NCBI RefSeq assembly: GCF_042684505.1
Contig: NZ_JBHULT010000006.1
Span: 310,001-374,000, forward strand
DNA length: 64,000 nucleotides
Source: Salinimicrobium flavum
Lineage (GTDB): Bacteria; Bacteroidota; Bacteroidia; Flavobacteriales; Flavobacteriaceae
Direction: 5' to 3'
Of this stretch, positions 1 through 7,595 are shown piece after piece. How positions within the stretch are numbered: the first letter of the stretch is position 1; the number at the start of each line of letters is the position of its first letter. The translations under genes and the position numbers were made by a program. The notes beneath the pieces were generated by a model. That model worked only from the letters and a program-made list of their open reading frames with translations, was not told the DNA's origin and did not search any database.

Positions 1-93
1 AATCTTGTTTTCCAGGCAATCTATGATGACAATATCGTTGGCGCCTTCCAGATAAGAGAAGTTTTTGGAGCGGCTTTTAACGTCACCTTCTAA
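1..93 (+). CDS. C-terminal end of an outer-membrane beta-barrel protein (partial, possibly DUF3078)
   Basis: Frame 1 is open from the window edge to a TAA at 91-93 and encodes about 30 residues. They alternate polar and hydrophobic residues and end in FNVTF, with the terminal Phe typical of proteins inserted by the BAM machinery. The ending resembles the last strands of DUF3078 proteins, which I recall lying beside hflX in flavobacteria; that assignment is from memory and tentative. Only the 3' end is present, so the function cannot be judged. Confidence 0.55.
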   Translation, partial: NLVFQAIYDDNIVGAFQIREVFGAAFNVTF

Positions 94-194
94 GTGTTTC
101 CCGGAAAAATTATACGATATCCTTTACCTAAAACATTAGGGAATGTTTAAGATAGGGAAGCTCTAAACGGCTTAAGGTATCCCTCCCAAATGGT

Positions 195-202
195 TAACTT
201 TG
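195..202 (+). promoter_or_regulatory. -7 promoter element of hflX
   Basis: TAACTTTG fits the Bacteroidota -7 consensus TAnnTTTG and lies 21 bases before the hflX ATG. No clear TTTG -33 element is seen at the usual distance. Confidence 0.4.
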
Positions 203-223
203 TAGGTACACTCAAATACATTT

Positions 224-1453
224 ATGTTAGAAAAGAGCAATTTAGAATACGAAAAAGTTGTGTTGATTGGGATCGTCACCCGGGAACAGAACGAGGAAAA
301 ACTCACCGAATATCTTGACGAGCTGGAGTTTCTTACCTATACTGCAGGTGGGGAGGTCGTAAAGCGATTTTCCCAAAAAATGGACATGCCAAATCCCAAG
401 ACCTTCATAGGTACAGGAAAAATGGATGAGGTAAGGCATTTTGTACAGGAAAATGAAATAGGAACTGCCATTTTTGACGATGAACTATCACCGGCTCAGC
501 AAAAGAACATAGAGAAGATCCTCAACTGCAAGGTTCTGGACAGAACCAATCTTATCCTCGATATTTTTGCCCAGCGTGCCACTACCAGTTATGCACGTAC
601 CCAGGTTGAGCTTGCTCAATATCAATACCTGCTGCCACGCCTTGCGGGAATGTGGACCCACCTTGAAAGACAGCGTGGTGGTATAGGAATGCGCGGACCA
701 GGGGAAACGGAGATAGAGACTGACCGTCGTATCGTACGGGATAAGATCGCTCTCCTAAAGAAAAAACTTGAAACCATTGACCGGCAAATGGAAGTGCAGC
801 GTGGAAATCGCGGACAGCTGGTTCGGGTTGCACTTGTAGGATACACCAACGTTGGGAAGTCCACCTTGATGAACGTGATCAGTAAAAGTGAGGTCTTTGC
901 GGAAAACAAACTTTTCGCTACACTTGACACCACAGTGAGAAAAGTGGTAATACGCAACCTGCCCTTTCTGCTTACAGATACCGTTGGATTTATAAGAAAG
1001 CTACCCACCCAGCTGGTGGAATCTTTTAAGTCTACCCTTGATGAAGTTAGGGAGGCAGACCTGCTGCTTCATGTGGTAGATATCGCTCATCCCAATTTTG
1101 AGGACCATATTGCATCGGTAAACCAGATCCTTGCAGAGATAAAAAGTGGTGACAAACCAACTCTTATGGTTTTCAATAAGATCGATGCCTATAAAGCAGA
1201 AAAGATCGAAGAGGATGACCTGATGACCGAAAAGACTACTTCGCATTATACTTTAGCCGAATGGAGGAAGACCTGGATGAACCGCCTGGGAGACAATGTG
1301 CTTTTCATTTCAGCCCTTAATAAGGAGAACCTTGAGGAATTCAAGAAAAAAGTGTACGAAGCGGTAAGAAAGATCCATATTACCAGGTTCCCCTACAACA
1401 ACTTCCTTTATCCTGAATATGACGCTTATGTGGATAACGGAGAAGAAGAATAA
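224..1453 (+). CDS. hflX: GTPase HflX
   Basis: Ribosome-associated GTPase of the OBG-HflX superfamily, which binds 50S subunits and helps split or rescue stalled ribosomes. The 409 residues contain the HflX N-terminal domain (about 1-190, with the conserved stretch around RGPGETEIE near residue 158). The G domain follows: Walker A GYTNVGKST at about 206-214, G2 LDTT, DTVGF (G3), NKID (G4) and SALN (G5). Length is normal for the family. ATG start; a -7 promoter box lies just upstream and a strong terminator follows, so it is probably monocistronic. Confidence 0.97.
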   Translation: MLEKSNLEYEKVVLIGIVTREQNEEKLTEYLDELEFLTYTAGGEVVKRFSQKMDMPNPKTFIGTGKMDEVRHFVQENEIGTAIFDDELSPAQQKNIEKILNCKVLDRTNLILDIFAQRATTSYARTQVELAQYQYLLPRLAGMWTHLERQRGGIGMRGPGETEIETDRRIVRDKIALLKKKLETIDRQMEVQRGNRGQLVRVALVGYTNVGKSTLMNVISKSEVFAENKLFATLDTTVRKVVIRNLPFLLTDTVGFIRKLPTQLVESFKSTLDEVREADLLLHVVDIAHPNFEDHIASVNQILAEIKSGDKPTLMVFNKIDAYKAEKIEEDDLMTEKTTSHYTLAEWRKTWMNRLGDNVLFISALNKENLEEFKKKVYEAVRKIHITRFPYNNFLYPEYDAYVDNGEEE

Positions 1454-1478
1454 AAAAGTATAAAAATGATATTTCTGA

Positions 1479-1503
1479 CCCCTGAGCTTTTCAGGGGTTT
1501 TTT
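1479..1503 (+). terminator. Rho-independent terminator after hflX
   Basis: A 7-bp stem CCCCTGA/TCAGGGG with loop GCTTT is followed by six T residues, 25 bases after the hflX stop. Confidence 0.9.
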
Positions 1504-1545
1504 ATTGAAAATCATTAACTTTAAAAGACACAAAATTTAAAGGAC

Positions 1546-2274
1546 ATGAAAAAGCTGTTGATTCTACCTTTGTTGTTTTTCTTCGGAATGCTTTCTGCTC
1601 AGGATCTTCAGGGATCCTGGGAAATGATTGAAAAAAATGGTGAACCGGTGACAGATCAGGAAACCGTTAAGATCTACCAGGACGGCTATTTTGCCTTCGG
1701 AACCAAAGAGACTGGCACCAATAAATTCCTCTCGGCAGGAGGCGGGGAATACTCGGCCGAAGGTTTAAATTATATAGAGGCCTTTGATTTTTATACTGCA
1801 GACCCTGAAATGGTTGGAAGAAAAAAAACCTATGTGCTTGAGCTGGAAGATGACTTATTGACCCTTAAAAAAGAGGATGAAACAGAAGTTTGGCAAAAGA
1901 TCTCAGACAGCAGGAATTCCCTTTCGGGCAACTGGGTGATCACCGGAAGAAAAAGGGATGGAGAAATGAAAAGAAGTACGCCCGGCGCAAGAAGAACGAT
2001 CAAGATACTTGGTGGTGATCGTTTTCAATGGGTAGCATTTAATTCTGATACCCGTGAATTTTCCGGAACCGGAGGCGGAACCTATACTGCCACAGACGGG
2101 GTCTATACCGAAAATATCGAATTCTTCTCCCGGGACGACAGCCGGGTAGGAGCAGAATTGTCTTTTGATTTTGAAGTAGTTGATGATGAATGGCACCATA
2201 CAGGATCAAGTTCCAAAGGAGATCCTATTTACGAGATCTGGTCTCCCTATAACAAAGCATACACAAAAAAGTAG
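1546..2274 (+). CDS. Secreted protein with two tandem lipocalin-like repeats
   Basis: Residues 1-19 form a signal peptide (MKKLLILPLL... ending in SAQ), so the 242-residue product is exported. The mature part is an internal duplication. Repeat 1 (about 21-118) and repeat 2 (about 126-233) both run LxGxW, a basic strand with K-I, an aromatic strand, a GGGxY turn, and a Y-x-E-x-x-x-F strand, ending near W/Y-x-K/I-W. This matches the beta-strand order of the small lipocalin-like DUF4488 family often labelled 'membrane or secreted protein' in Bacteroidota; the family name is from memory. No catalytic motif is visible and the ligand is unknown. It stands alone between the hflX terminator and a convergent oxidoreductase gene. 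Confidence 0.8.
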   Translation: MKKLLILPLLFFFGMLSAQDLQGSWEMIEKNGEPVTDQETVKIYQDGYFAFGTKETGTNKFLSAGGGEYSAEGLNYIEAFDFYTADPEMVGRKKTYVLELEDDLLTLKKEDETEVWQKISDSRNSLSGNWVITGRKRDGEMKRSTPGARRTIKILGGDRFQWVAFNSDTREFSGTGGGTYTATDGVYTENIEFFSRDDSRVGAELSFDFEVVDDEWHHTGSSSKGDPIYEIWSPYNKAYTKK

Positions 2275-2292
2275 TTTTAGAAGCTCAGATTT

Positions 2293-3846
2293 TTAACCCA
2301 TTGCCAGAACTGCTTTTTCCGCACACTTTTCACCATCAATTGCTGCGGAAATGATTCCCCCGGCATAACCCGCCCCTTCTCCGCAGGGATACAGCCCCTT
2401 TATCTGCACATGCTCCAGGGTGGCAGGATCACGTGGAATACGCACCGGGGAGGATGTCCTCGACTCTGTGGCGTGTACTATAGCCTCATTGGTAAAATAA
2501 CCTTTCATGCTCTTCCCGAATTCCCTGAAACCTATTTGAAGGCTTCTGTAAATAAAATCAGGTAGGACATATCCCAGTTCAACAGAAGCTATTCCGGGTT
2601 TGTAAGAGGTAACCGGAAGACTGGATGAAAGTTTCCCGTTGGAGAAATCTACCAGGCGTTGTGCAGGTGCGGTTTGGGTTCTCCCACCTGCCTCCCATGC
2701 TTTTTGTTCTACTTCCTGCTGAAAATACATCGCAGCAAGAGGAGTAGTCCCGAACCTTTTATAATCTTCGGGCCGCACCTCTACGACAATCCCTGAATTA
2801 GCAGTGGGTTGATCCCGTTTACTGGGTGACCAGCCGTTGGTAACGATCTCTCCCGGCGCTGTAGCACATGGCGCGATGATACCCCCGGGGCACATACAAA
2901 AGGAATACACTCCCCGGCCCTCAACCTGTTTCACAATACTGTATGAAGAAGGCGGCAGGCATTCTCCCCTGTTTTCGGTGTGGTACTGGATCTTATCGAT
3001 CAAAGCCTGCGGATGCTCCACCCTCACCCCTAATGCGAAAGGTTTTGCTTCAATCCTTATTTTCTTATTGTATAGTAAGGTGAAAATATCCCTGGCGGAA
3101 TGTCCCGTAGCTAAAATGACTTTTTCTGCACCTATTCTCCGGCCATCCATTAAGGTCACTCCTTTGATTTCTTCATCCTGGACCAGAAGGTCGACAACAC
3201 GGGAATTGAAAAGCACCTCACCACCATGTTCAATGATGGTTTTGGTTATATCCTGGATTATGGCCGGTAATTTATTTGTTCCAATATGGGGGTGCGCCTC
3301 TACCAGGATCTGGTCTGTGGCGCCAAAACCAACCAGGAGTTCTAGAATACGGTTAACATCACCACGTTTTTTACTTCGGGTATAAAGTTTCCCGTCAGAA
3401 TATGTTCCGGCACCACCTTCCCCGAAACAGTAATTGGAATCTTCATTAACGACATGTTCAATATTCAGCCTTTTAAGGTCTCTTCTTCTTGCCCTAACAT
3501 CTTTACCCCGTTCTATTACAATAGGACGCACCCCAAGCTCAATACAACGAAGGGCTGCGAACAATCCTGCAGGACCGGCCCCAATAATGATAACTTCCCG
3601 GGCGTTCGTCACGTCTTTATACTCCGGAAGTTTTACTTCTCTTTCGTGAAAATCCTCATTGATATAGATCTCCAGCTTCAGATTAATTTTGACCTTTTTC
3701 TGGCGGGCGTCAATACTCCGTTTAAGCACTTCAATATGTCTTATTTCAGCCAACGGAATTCCCTCTTCCCGGGAAATAAAGTATTTTAAAGCCTCTGCAT
3801 TAACGGCAGTTTCAGGAGTAACCTGTATGGAAAGTTCACGTTGCAC
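2293..3846 (-). CDS. FAD-dependent dehydrogenase (COG2509-type)
   Basis: A 517-residue cytosolic flavoprotein. An N-terminal segment of about 85 residues precedes the dinucleotide-binding motif IIGAGPAGLFAAL (about 89-101) and a following ERG acidic-turn motif. Further along are GEGGAGTYSDGKL, ATGHSARD and a C-terminal GEGAGYAGGIISAAIDG that closes over FAD. This order is characteristic of the conserved but biochemically poorly defined COG2509 oxidoreductases. The substrate is unknown. ATG start at 3846, with a -7 box TATCTTTG about 20 bases upstream. It is convergent with the preceding secreted-protein gene. Confidence 0.88.
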   Translation of the reverse strand: MQRELSIQVTPETAVNAEALKYFISREEGIPLAEIRHIEVLKRSIDARQKKVKINLKLEIYINEDFHEREVKLPEYKDVTNAREVIIIGAGPAGLFAALRCIELGVRPIVIERGKDVRARRRDLKRLNIEHVVNEDSNYCFGEGGAGTYSDGKLYTRSKKRGDVNRILELLVGFGATDQILVEAHPHIGTNKLPAIIQDITKTIIEHGGEVLFNSRVVDLLVQDEEIKGVTLMDGRRIGAEKVILATGHSARDIFTLLYNKKIRIEAKPFALGVRVEHPQALIDKIQYHTENRGECLPPSSYSIVKQVEGRGVYSFCMCPGGIIAPCATAPGEIVTNGWSPSKRDQPTANSGIVVEVRPEDYKRFGTTPLAAMYFQQEVEQKAWEAGGRTQTAPAQRLVDFSNGKLSSSLPVTSYKPGIASVELGYVLPDFIYRSLQIGFREFGKSMKGYFTNEAIVHATESRTSSPVRIPRDPATLEHVQIKGLYPCGEGAGYAGGIISAAIDGEKCAEKAVLAMG

Positions 3847-3864
3847 TGGAAATTAATTTTTTGG

Positions 3865-3872
3865 CAAAGATA
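3865..3872 (-). promoter_or_regulatory. -7 promoter element of the FAD dehydrogenase gene
   Basis: On the minus strand this reads TATCTTTG, a full match to TAnnTTTG, ending 18 bases before the ATG. No good -33 TTTG was found. Confidence 0.45.
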
Positions 3873-4014
3873 AGTATTAAGCATTGGGAAAGCATAATCG
3901 CAGGAACTGGAAAAATATTCCCGACATTTTCATTTTTTGAGTATCTTAAAAAAAATTTTAACAGGAAGGTCCTTTAAGGATATTCTTTTTTATACTTCTT
4001 AAAATTATAATCTC

Positions 4015-6201
4015 ATGAAGCATTTATTATACGCTGCAATTCTTGCATTTTTTGTCTCCACTCCGGCTGCATGGTCTCAAACCGAACAGTTAGAAAAGGT
4101 AACCGCATCTTCTTATCAGGAAGCGCCCGATGTGATGCAAAAAGATTCCGTTTTGACCATTCACGGCCACAGCCGTACAGATCCTTATTTCTGGATGCGT
4201 CTTACAGATGAACAAAAAATGGCGGCTGAGCCCGATGAACAAACGCAAAGGGTTCTGGATTATTTGAATGCAGAAAACGCGTATACCAAGACGGTCATGA
4301 AGGATACCGATTCCCTTCAGCAGGAACTTTATGAAGAGATCGTTGGCCGCATCAAACAAACTGATGAATCTGTTCCGTATTTTAAGAATGGTTATTGGTA
4401 CTACACCCGTTATGAAGAGGGAAAAGAATATCCCATTTACGCCCGGAAAAAGGGAAAAATGGAGGCAGAGGAGGAAATAATGCTCAATGTCAATGAAATG
4501 GCAGAAGGTCATGATTATTTCTCTGTTGCAGGATTACAAGTGAGTCCTGACAACAAACTACTTGCCTTCGGAACCGACACTTTGAGCAGGAGAGTTTATC
4601 ACATAAAGTTCAAGAACCTGGAAACAGGAGAAATTTTGAAGGATAAGCTGGAGAATACAACAGGAGGCGGGGCATGGGCGAATGACAATCAAACCTACTT
4701 CTACGCAACCAAGAACAAAGTTTCCCTGCTTGCAGAGAAGATACACCGTCACACCCTTGGTGAGGACACTAAACAGGATGAACTGGTGTACGAAGAGAAA
4801 GATCCTTCTTTCTATATAGGAGTTTACAAATCCAAATCTGATGATTACATAATTATCGGAATGGGCAGTACCGTGAGCAGTGATTATTATATTCTTGACG
4901 CTGATGATCCTAATGGAAACTTTCGTCAATTTGCTTCAAGGGAAAGGGACCATGAATACAGCATTGAACATTTTGAAGATAAATTTTACGTGATGACCAA
5001 CTGGAATGCTCGAAATTTCAGGCTGATGGAAACTCCTAAAAATTCGACTTCCAAAGATAACTGGACAGAAGTGATCCCGCACCGGGAAGATGTCCTGCTA
5101 AGCGGAATAGAGGTTTTTAACGATCACCTGGTGGTGAGCGAAAGAAGCAATGCCCTAACGCACCTGCGAATAATGAATCAGAAAAATGAGGAGGAACATT
5201 ATCTGGAATTCGAAGAACCTGCCTATGTTGCCTACACCTCCTATAACCCGGAATTCAACACTACCAAGCTCAGGTACATCTACTCTTCACTAACTACCCC
5301 AATGTCTACCATTGAATATGATATGGAGACAAAATCTCGAAAGGTTTTAAAGCAACAGGAGGTAGTTGGCGGTCACAACTCTGACGATTATATCACAGAA
5401 AGGATCTTTGCAGAAGCACGTGACGGGGTGAAAATCCCGGTTACGCTGGTTTACCGGAAAACAACGAAAAAATCTGCAGATACACCAATGCTGCTGTATG
5501 CCTACGGTTCTTATGGATCTTCTACAGATCCCTGGTTCAGTTCAGAACGCTTAAGTTTACTCGACCGTGGTTTTGTCTATGCCATAGCTCATATTCGGGG
5601 AGGACAGGAAATGGGACGTAAGTGGTATGACGAAGGAAAAATGTTCAAGAAGATCAACACTTTTACCGATTTTATAGACTCTGCGGAATACCTTATTGAG
5701 AAGCAATACACCTCTGAAGATCACCTGTATGCGAAAGGTGGCAGTGCCGGAGGGTTACTTATGGGTGCAATTGTGAACATGGCTCCTGAAAAATTCAACG
5801 GTATTATCGCAGGTGTACCTTTTGTCGATGTTGTCTCCACTATGCTTGATGAGACCATCCCGCTTACGACAAATGAATTTGATGAATGGGGGAATCCCAA
5901 GAACAAGGATAGCTATGATTACATGTTGTCTTATTCCCCTTATGATAATGTGACCGAACAGGATTATCCTCATATGCTGGTCACAACCGGACTCTTCGAT
6001 TCCCAGGTGCAATACTGGGAACCGGCCAAATGGGTAGCCAAATTGAGGGATAAAAAGACAGATGACAATCTACTCCTATTGCACACCAATATGGAAGCAG
6101 GTCATGGAGGAGCGTCTGGAAGATTTGAACGCTATAAAGTAACTGCCCTGGAATTCGCCTTTCTTTTAAAGTTGGAAGGTATGCTGGAAGATGAATTTTA
6201 A
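4015..6201 (+). CDS. Prolyl oligopeptidase family S9A serine peptidase (protease II / oligopeptidase B type)
   Basis: Exported oligopeptidase with a signal peptide at 1-22 (ending AAWSQ), an N-terminal beta-propeller (about 60-440) and a C-terminal alpha/beta-hydrolase domain. The catalytic triad is visible: Ser577 in GGSAGG, Asp662 in GLFDSQVQYWEP and His697 in EAGHGGASGR. The Ser-His and Asp-His spacings of 120 and 35 residues equal those I recall for oligopeptidase B. It should cleave short peptides, perhaps after basic residues, in the periplasm. The 728-residue length is normal. Its stop codon overlaps that of the convergent DUF5689 gene (shared TTAA). Confidence 0.95.
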   Translation: MKHLLYAAILAFFVSTPAAWSQTEQLEKVTASSYQEAPDVMQKDSVLTIHGHSRTDPYFWMRLTDEQKMAAEPDEQTQRVLDYLNAENAYTKTVMKDTDSLQQELYEEIVGRIKQTDESVPYFKNGYWYYTRYEEGKEYPIYARKKGKMEAEEEIMLNVNEMAEGHDYFSVAGLQVSPDNKLLAFGTDTLSRRVYHIKFKNLETGEILKDKLENTTGGGAWANDNQTYFYATKNKVSLLAEKIHRHTLGEDTKQDELVYEEKDPSFYIGVYKSKSDDYIIIGMGSTVSSDYYILDADDPNGNFRQFASRERDHEYSIEHFEDKFYVMTNWNARNFRLMETPKNSTSKDNWTEVIPHREDVLLSGIEVFNDHLVVSERSNALTHLRIMNQKNEEEHYLEFEEPAYVAYTSYNPEFNTTKLRYIYSSLTTPMSTIEYDMETKSRKVLKQQEVVGGHNSDDYITERIFAEARDGVKIPVTLVYRKTTKKSADTPMLLYAYGSYGSSTDPWFSSERLSLLDRGFVYAIAHIRGGQEMGRKWYDEGKMFKKINTFTDFIDSAEYLIEKQYTSEDHLYAKGGSAGGLLMGAIVNMAPEKFNGIIAGVPFVDVVSTMLDETIPLTTNEFDEWGNPKNKDSYDYMLSYSPYDNVTEQDYPHMLVTTGLFDSQVQYWEPAKWVAKLRDKKTDDNLLLLHTNMEAGHGGASGRFERYKVTALEFAFLLKLEGMLEDEF

Positions 6202-7595
6202 TCTGCCCCGATAATAATATCATCCAGTTCGTAAACTCCGTTGTAGTTGGCGAGATCACTTCCGGTGTATCTAAAGGCGATATGGCCCTCTCCTTCCACA
6301 CAGGAGAGATCGACATATCCCGAGGAGATCCAGTCCCCGAAGTAGTCTGAGTTTTGTGCAAGATAAGCAGCAGAAAGGATCTTCCAGGAGGCCAGACGGA
6401 AGTTTTCTTCATTGCCATCCCAATTGGTAGAGATCAAAACGTCCAGCAGGCTTCCATTGGCAAAACTGGTGGAGGACTTAAAATTTAAAAATTCTCCGGT
6501 ATTTTTCGCAAAATTGATTTTTGGAGAGATAAGCCAGCTAACGCTTTTATAATCTCCGGATCCTCCTGGCCGCATTCTGGCCGATCTTCCCAGAGACGCA
6601 TTGGCTCCTGTTGCCGTAAATGCTTCCCAGGGTTTGGAACCTTCCTCTATATAATTCGTCCAACCATTCCCTTTTACCGGTTTATTATTGGTTTGGGAAG
6701 TAAAATCTTCAGAAAAAAGAATTTTCGAACCCACGGTTTCCGCTATACCGCAATTTAGGATTGCTGGATCACACCTTTTATTATTGGAAAAATCAAGATC
6801 GTCTGGGGAATTTAAATAGATGGTATAGAATTCGTCATAATAATCACGCGTAAGCACTCCCTGTATGGACCCGCTTCCCGATGGAAGGGGAAATCCTTTA
6901 AAATCGGCATAGGTACTGGTGCTGAGCACAAAAGGAAAATCTCCGTTACAACTTTCTATCAGCCGTTCTCCATCAAACTCGTCATTGCCGGCACTGGCGT
7001 AGGTGAAGGGCTCCTGAGGGTTCACTAAAAATGAGGAAAACTGAACATTTTCCACCTTCACAAAGAGGTTTTCAAGCCTGTCGCTAAATTCAAGTGCCTC
7101 CACCGTTAAAGGAACTATTTCTGCTACTTCTCCAGATCGCACAACATGATCTGTGATCTTTGACTGCGGAATATTGTCAATTTTTCTTCCATTGGCAATT
7201 CCCATGGTAGGCACTCCATTCATATTGGTAATACTCAGGCCTTTTGCTTTAATGTATACCTTTCTTCCGAAGTTGAAATACTGAAAATAGGAATTCATAT
7301 TGAGCTTAATGTTTATTCCTGCCACAGGGTTCTGCGGTCTATCCTGGATGACCAACTCCTTATAAAAATTGCCGGCTTCATCACTGGAAACCACATAGGC
7401 CTCAAAAATGTAATCTTGCTCTATGGTTACCAGCCCATCAGGGTTTTGATAAAAAGCTCCCAAAATCGCATTTAAGGAAGTATTTGTTTCAGGAACAACT
7501 GTATCCTCTGCCGCAGGCAGTCCAAATTCTTCATCGGGAACGCAGGAAAGGAATAAAAGGGTGAACCCCAAAAGGAAGGTACTTGTTCTTTTCAT
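6198..7595 (-). CDS. DUF5689-type surface lipoprotein with C-terminal choice-of-anchor-J-like domain
   Basis: A lipoprotein signal (MKRTSTFLLGFTLLFLSC, lipid Cys18) heads a 465-residue protein. Residues about 40-260 look like the DUF5689 beta-rich domain (EAYVVSSDEAGNFYKELVIQD, GINIKLN and KVYIKAKGLSI are typical of its OB-like fold). Residues about 290-465 (ILFSEDF ... WISPKINF ... YELDDIIIG) resemble a choice-of-anchor J jelly-roll domain. The gene directly follows a TonB-dependent receptor gene (adjacent coordinates) and so is probably cotranscribed with it. A divergent secreted nuclease-fold enzyme lies beyond. The role is inferred: substrate capture on the cell surface for the receptor. 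No catalytic residues were recognised. Confidence 0.8.
   Translation of the reverse strand: MKRTSTFLLGFTLLFLSCVPDEEFGLPAAEDTVVPETNTSLNAILGAFYQNPDGLVTIEQDYIFEAYVVSSDEAGNFYKELVIQDRPQNPVAGINIKLNMNSYFQYFNFGRKVYIKAKGLSITNMNGVPTMGIANGRKIDNIPQSKITDHVVRSGEVAEIVPLTVEALEFSDRLENLFVKVENVQFSSFLVNPQEPFTYASAGNDEFDGERLIESCNGDFPFVLSTSTYADFKGFPLPSGSGSIQGVLTRDYYDEFYTIYLNSPDDLDFSNNKRCDPAILNCGIAETVGSKILFSEDFTSQTNNKPVKGNGWTNYIEEGSKPWEAFTATGANASLGRSARMRPGGSGDYKSVSWLISPKINFAKNTGEFLNFKSSTSFANGSLLDVLISTNWDGNEENFRLASWKILSAAYLAQNSDYFGDWISSGYVDLSCVEGEGHIAFRYTGSDLANYNGVYELDDIIIGAD

Noticed and set aside
2837..3385. Plus-strand ORF of 182 codons inside the FAD dehydrogenase gene
   Set aside because: Antisense to a clearly conserved flavoprotein; the translated sequence has no domain and Ser/Arg-rich shadow composition.
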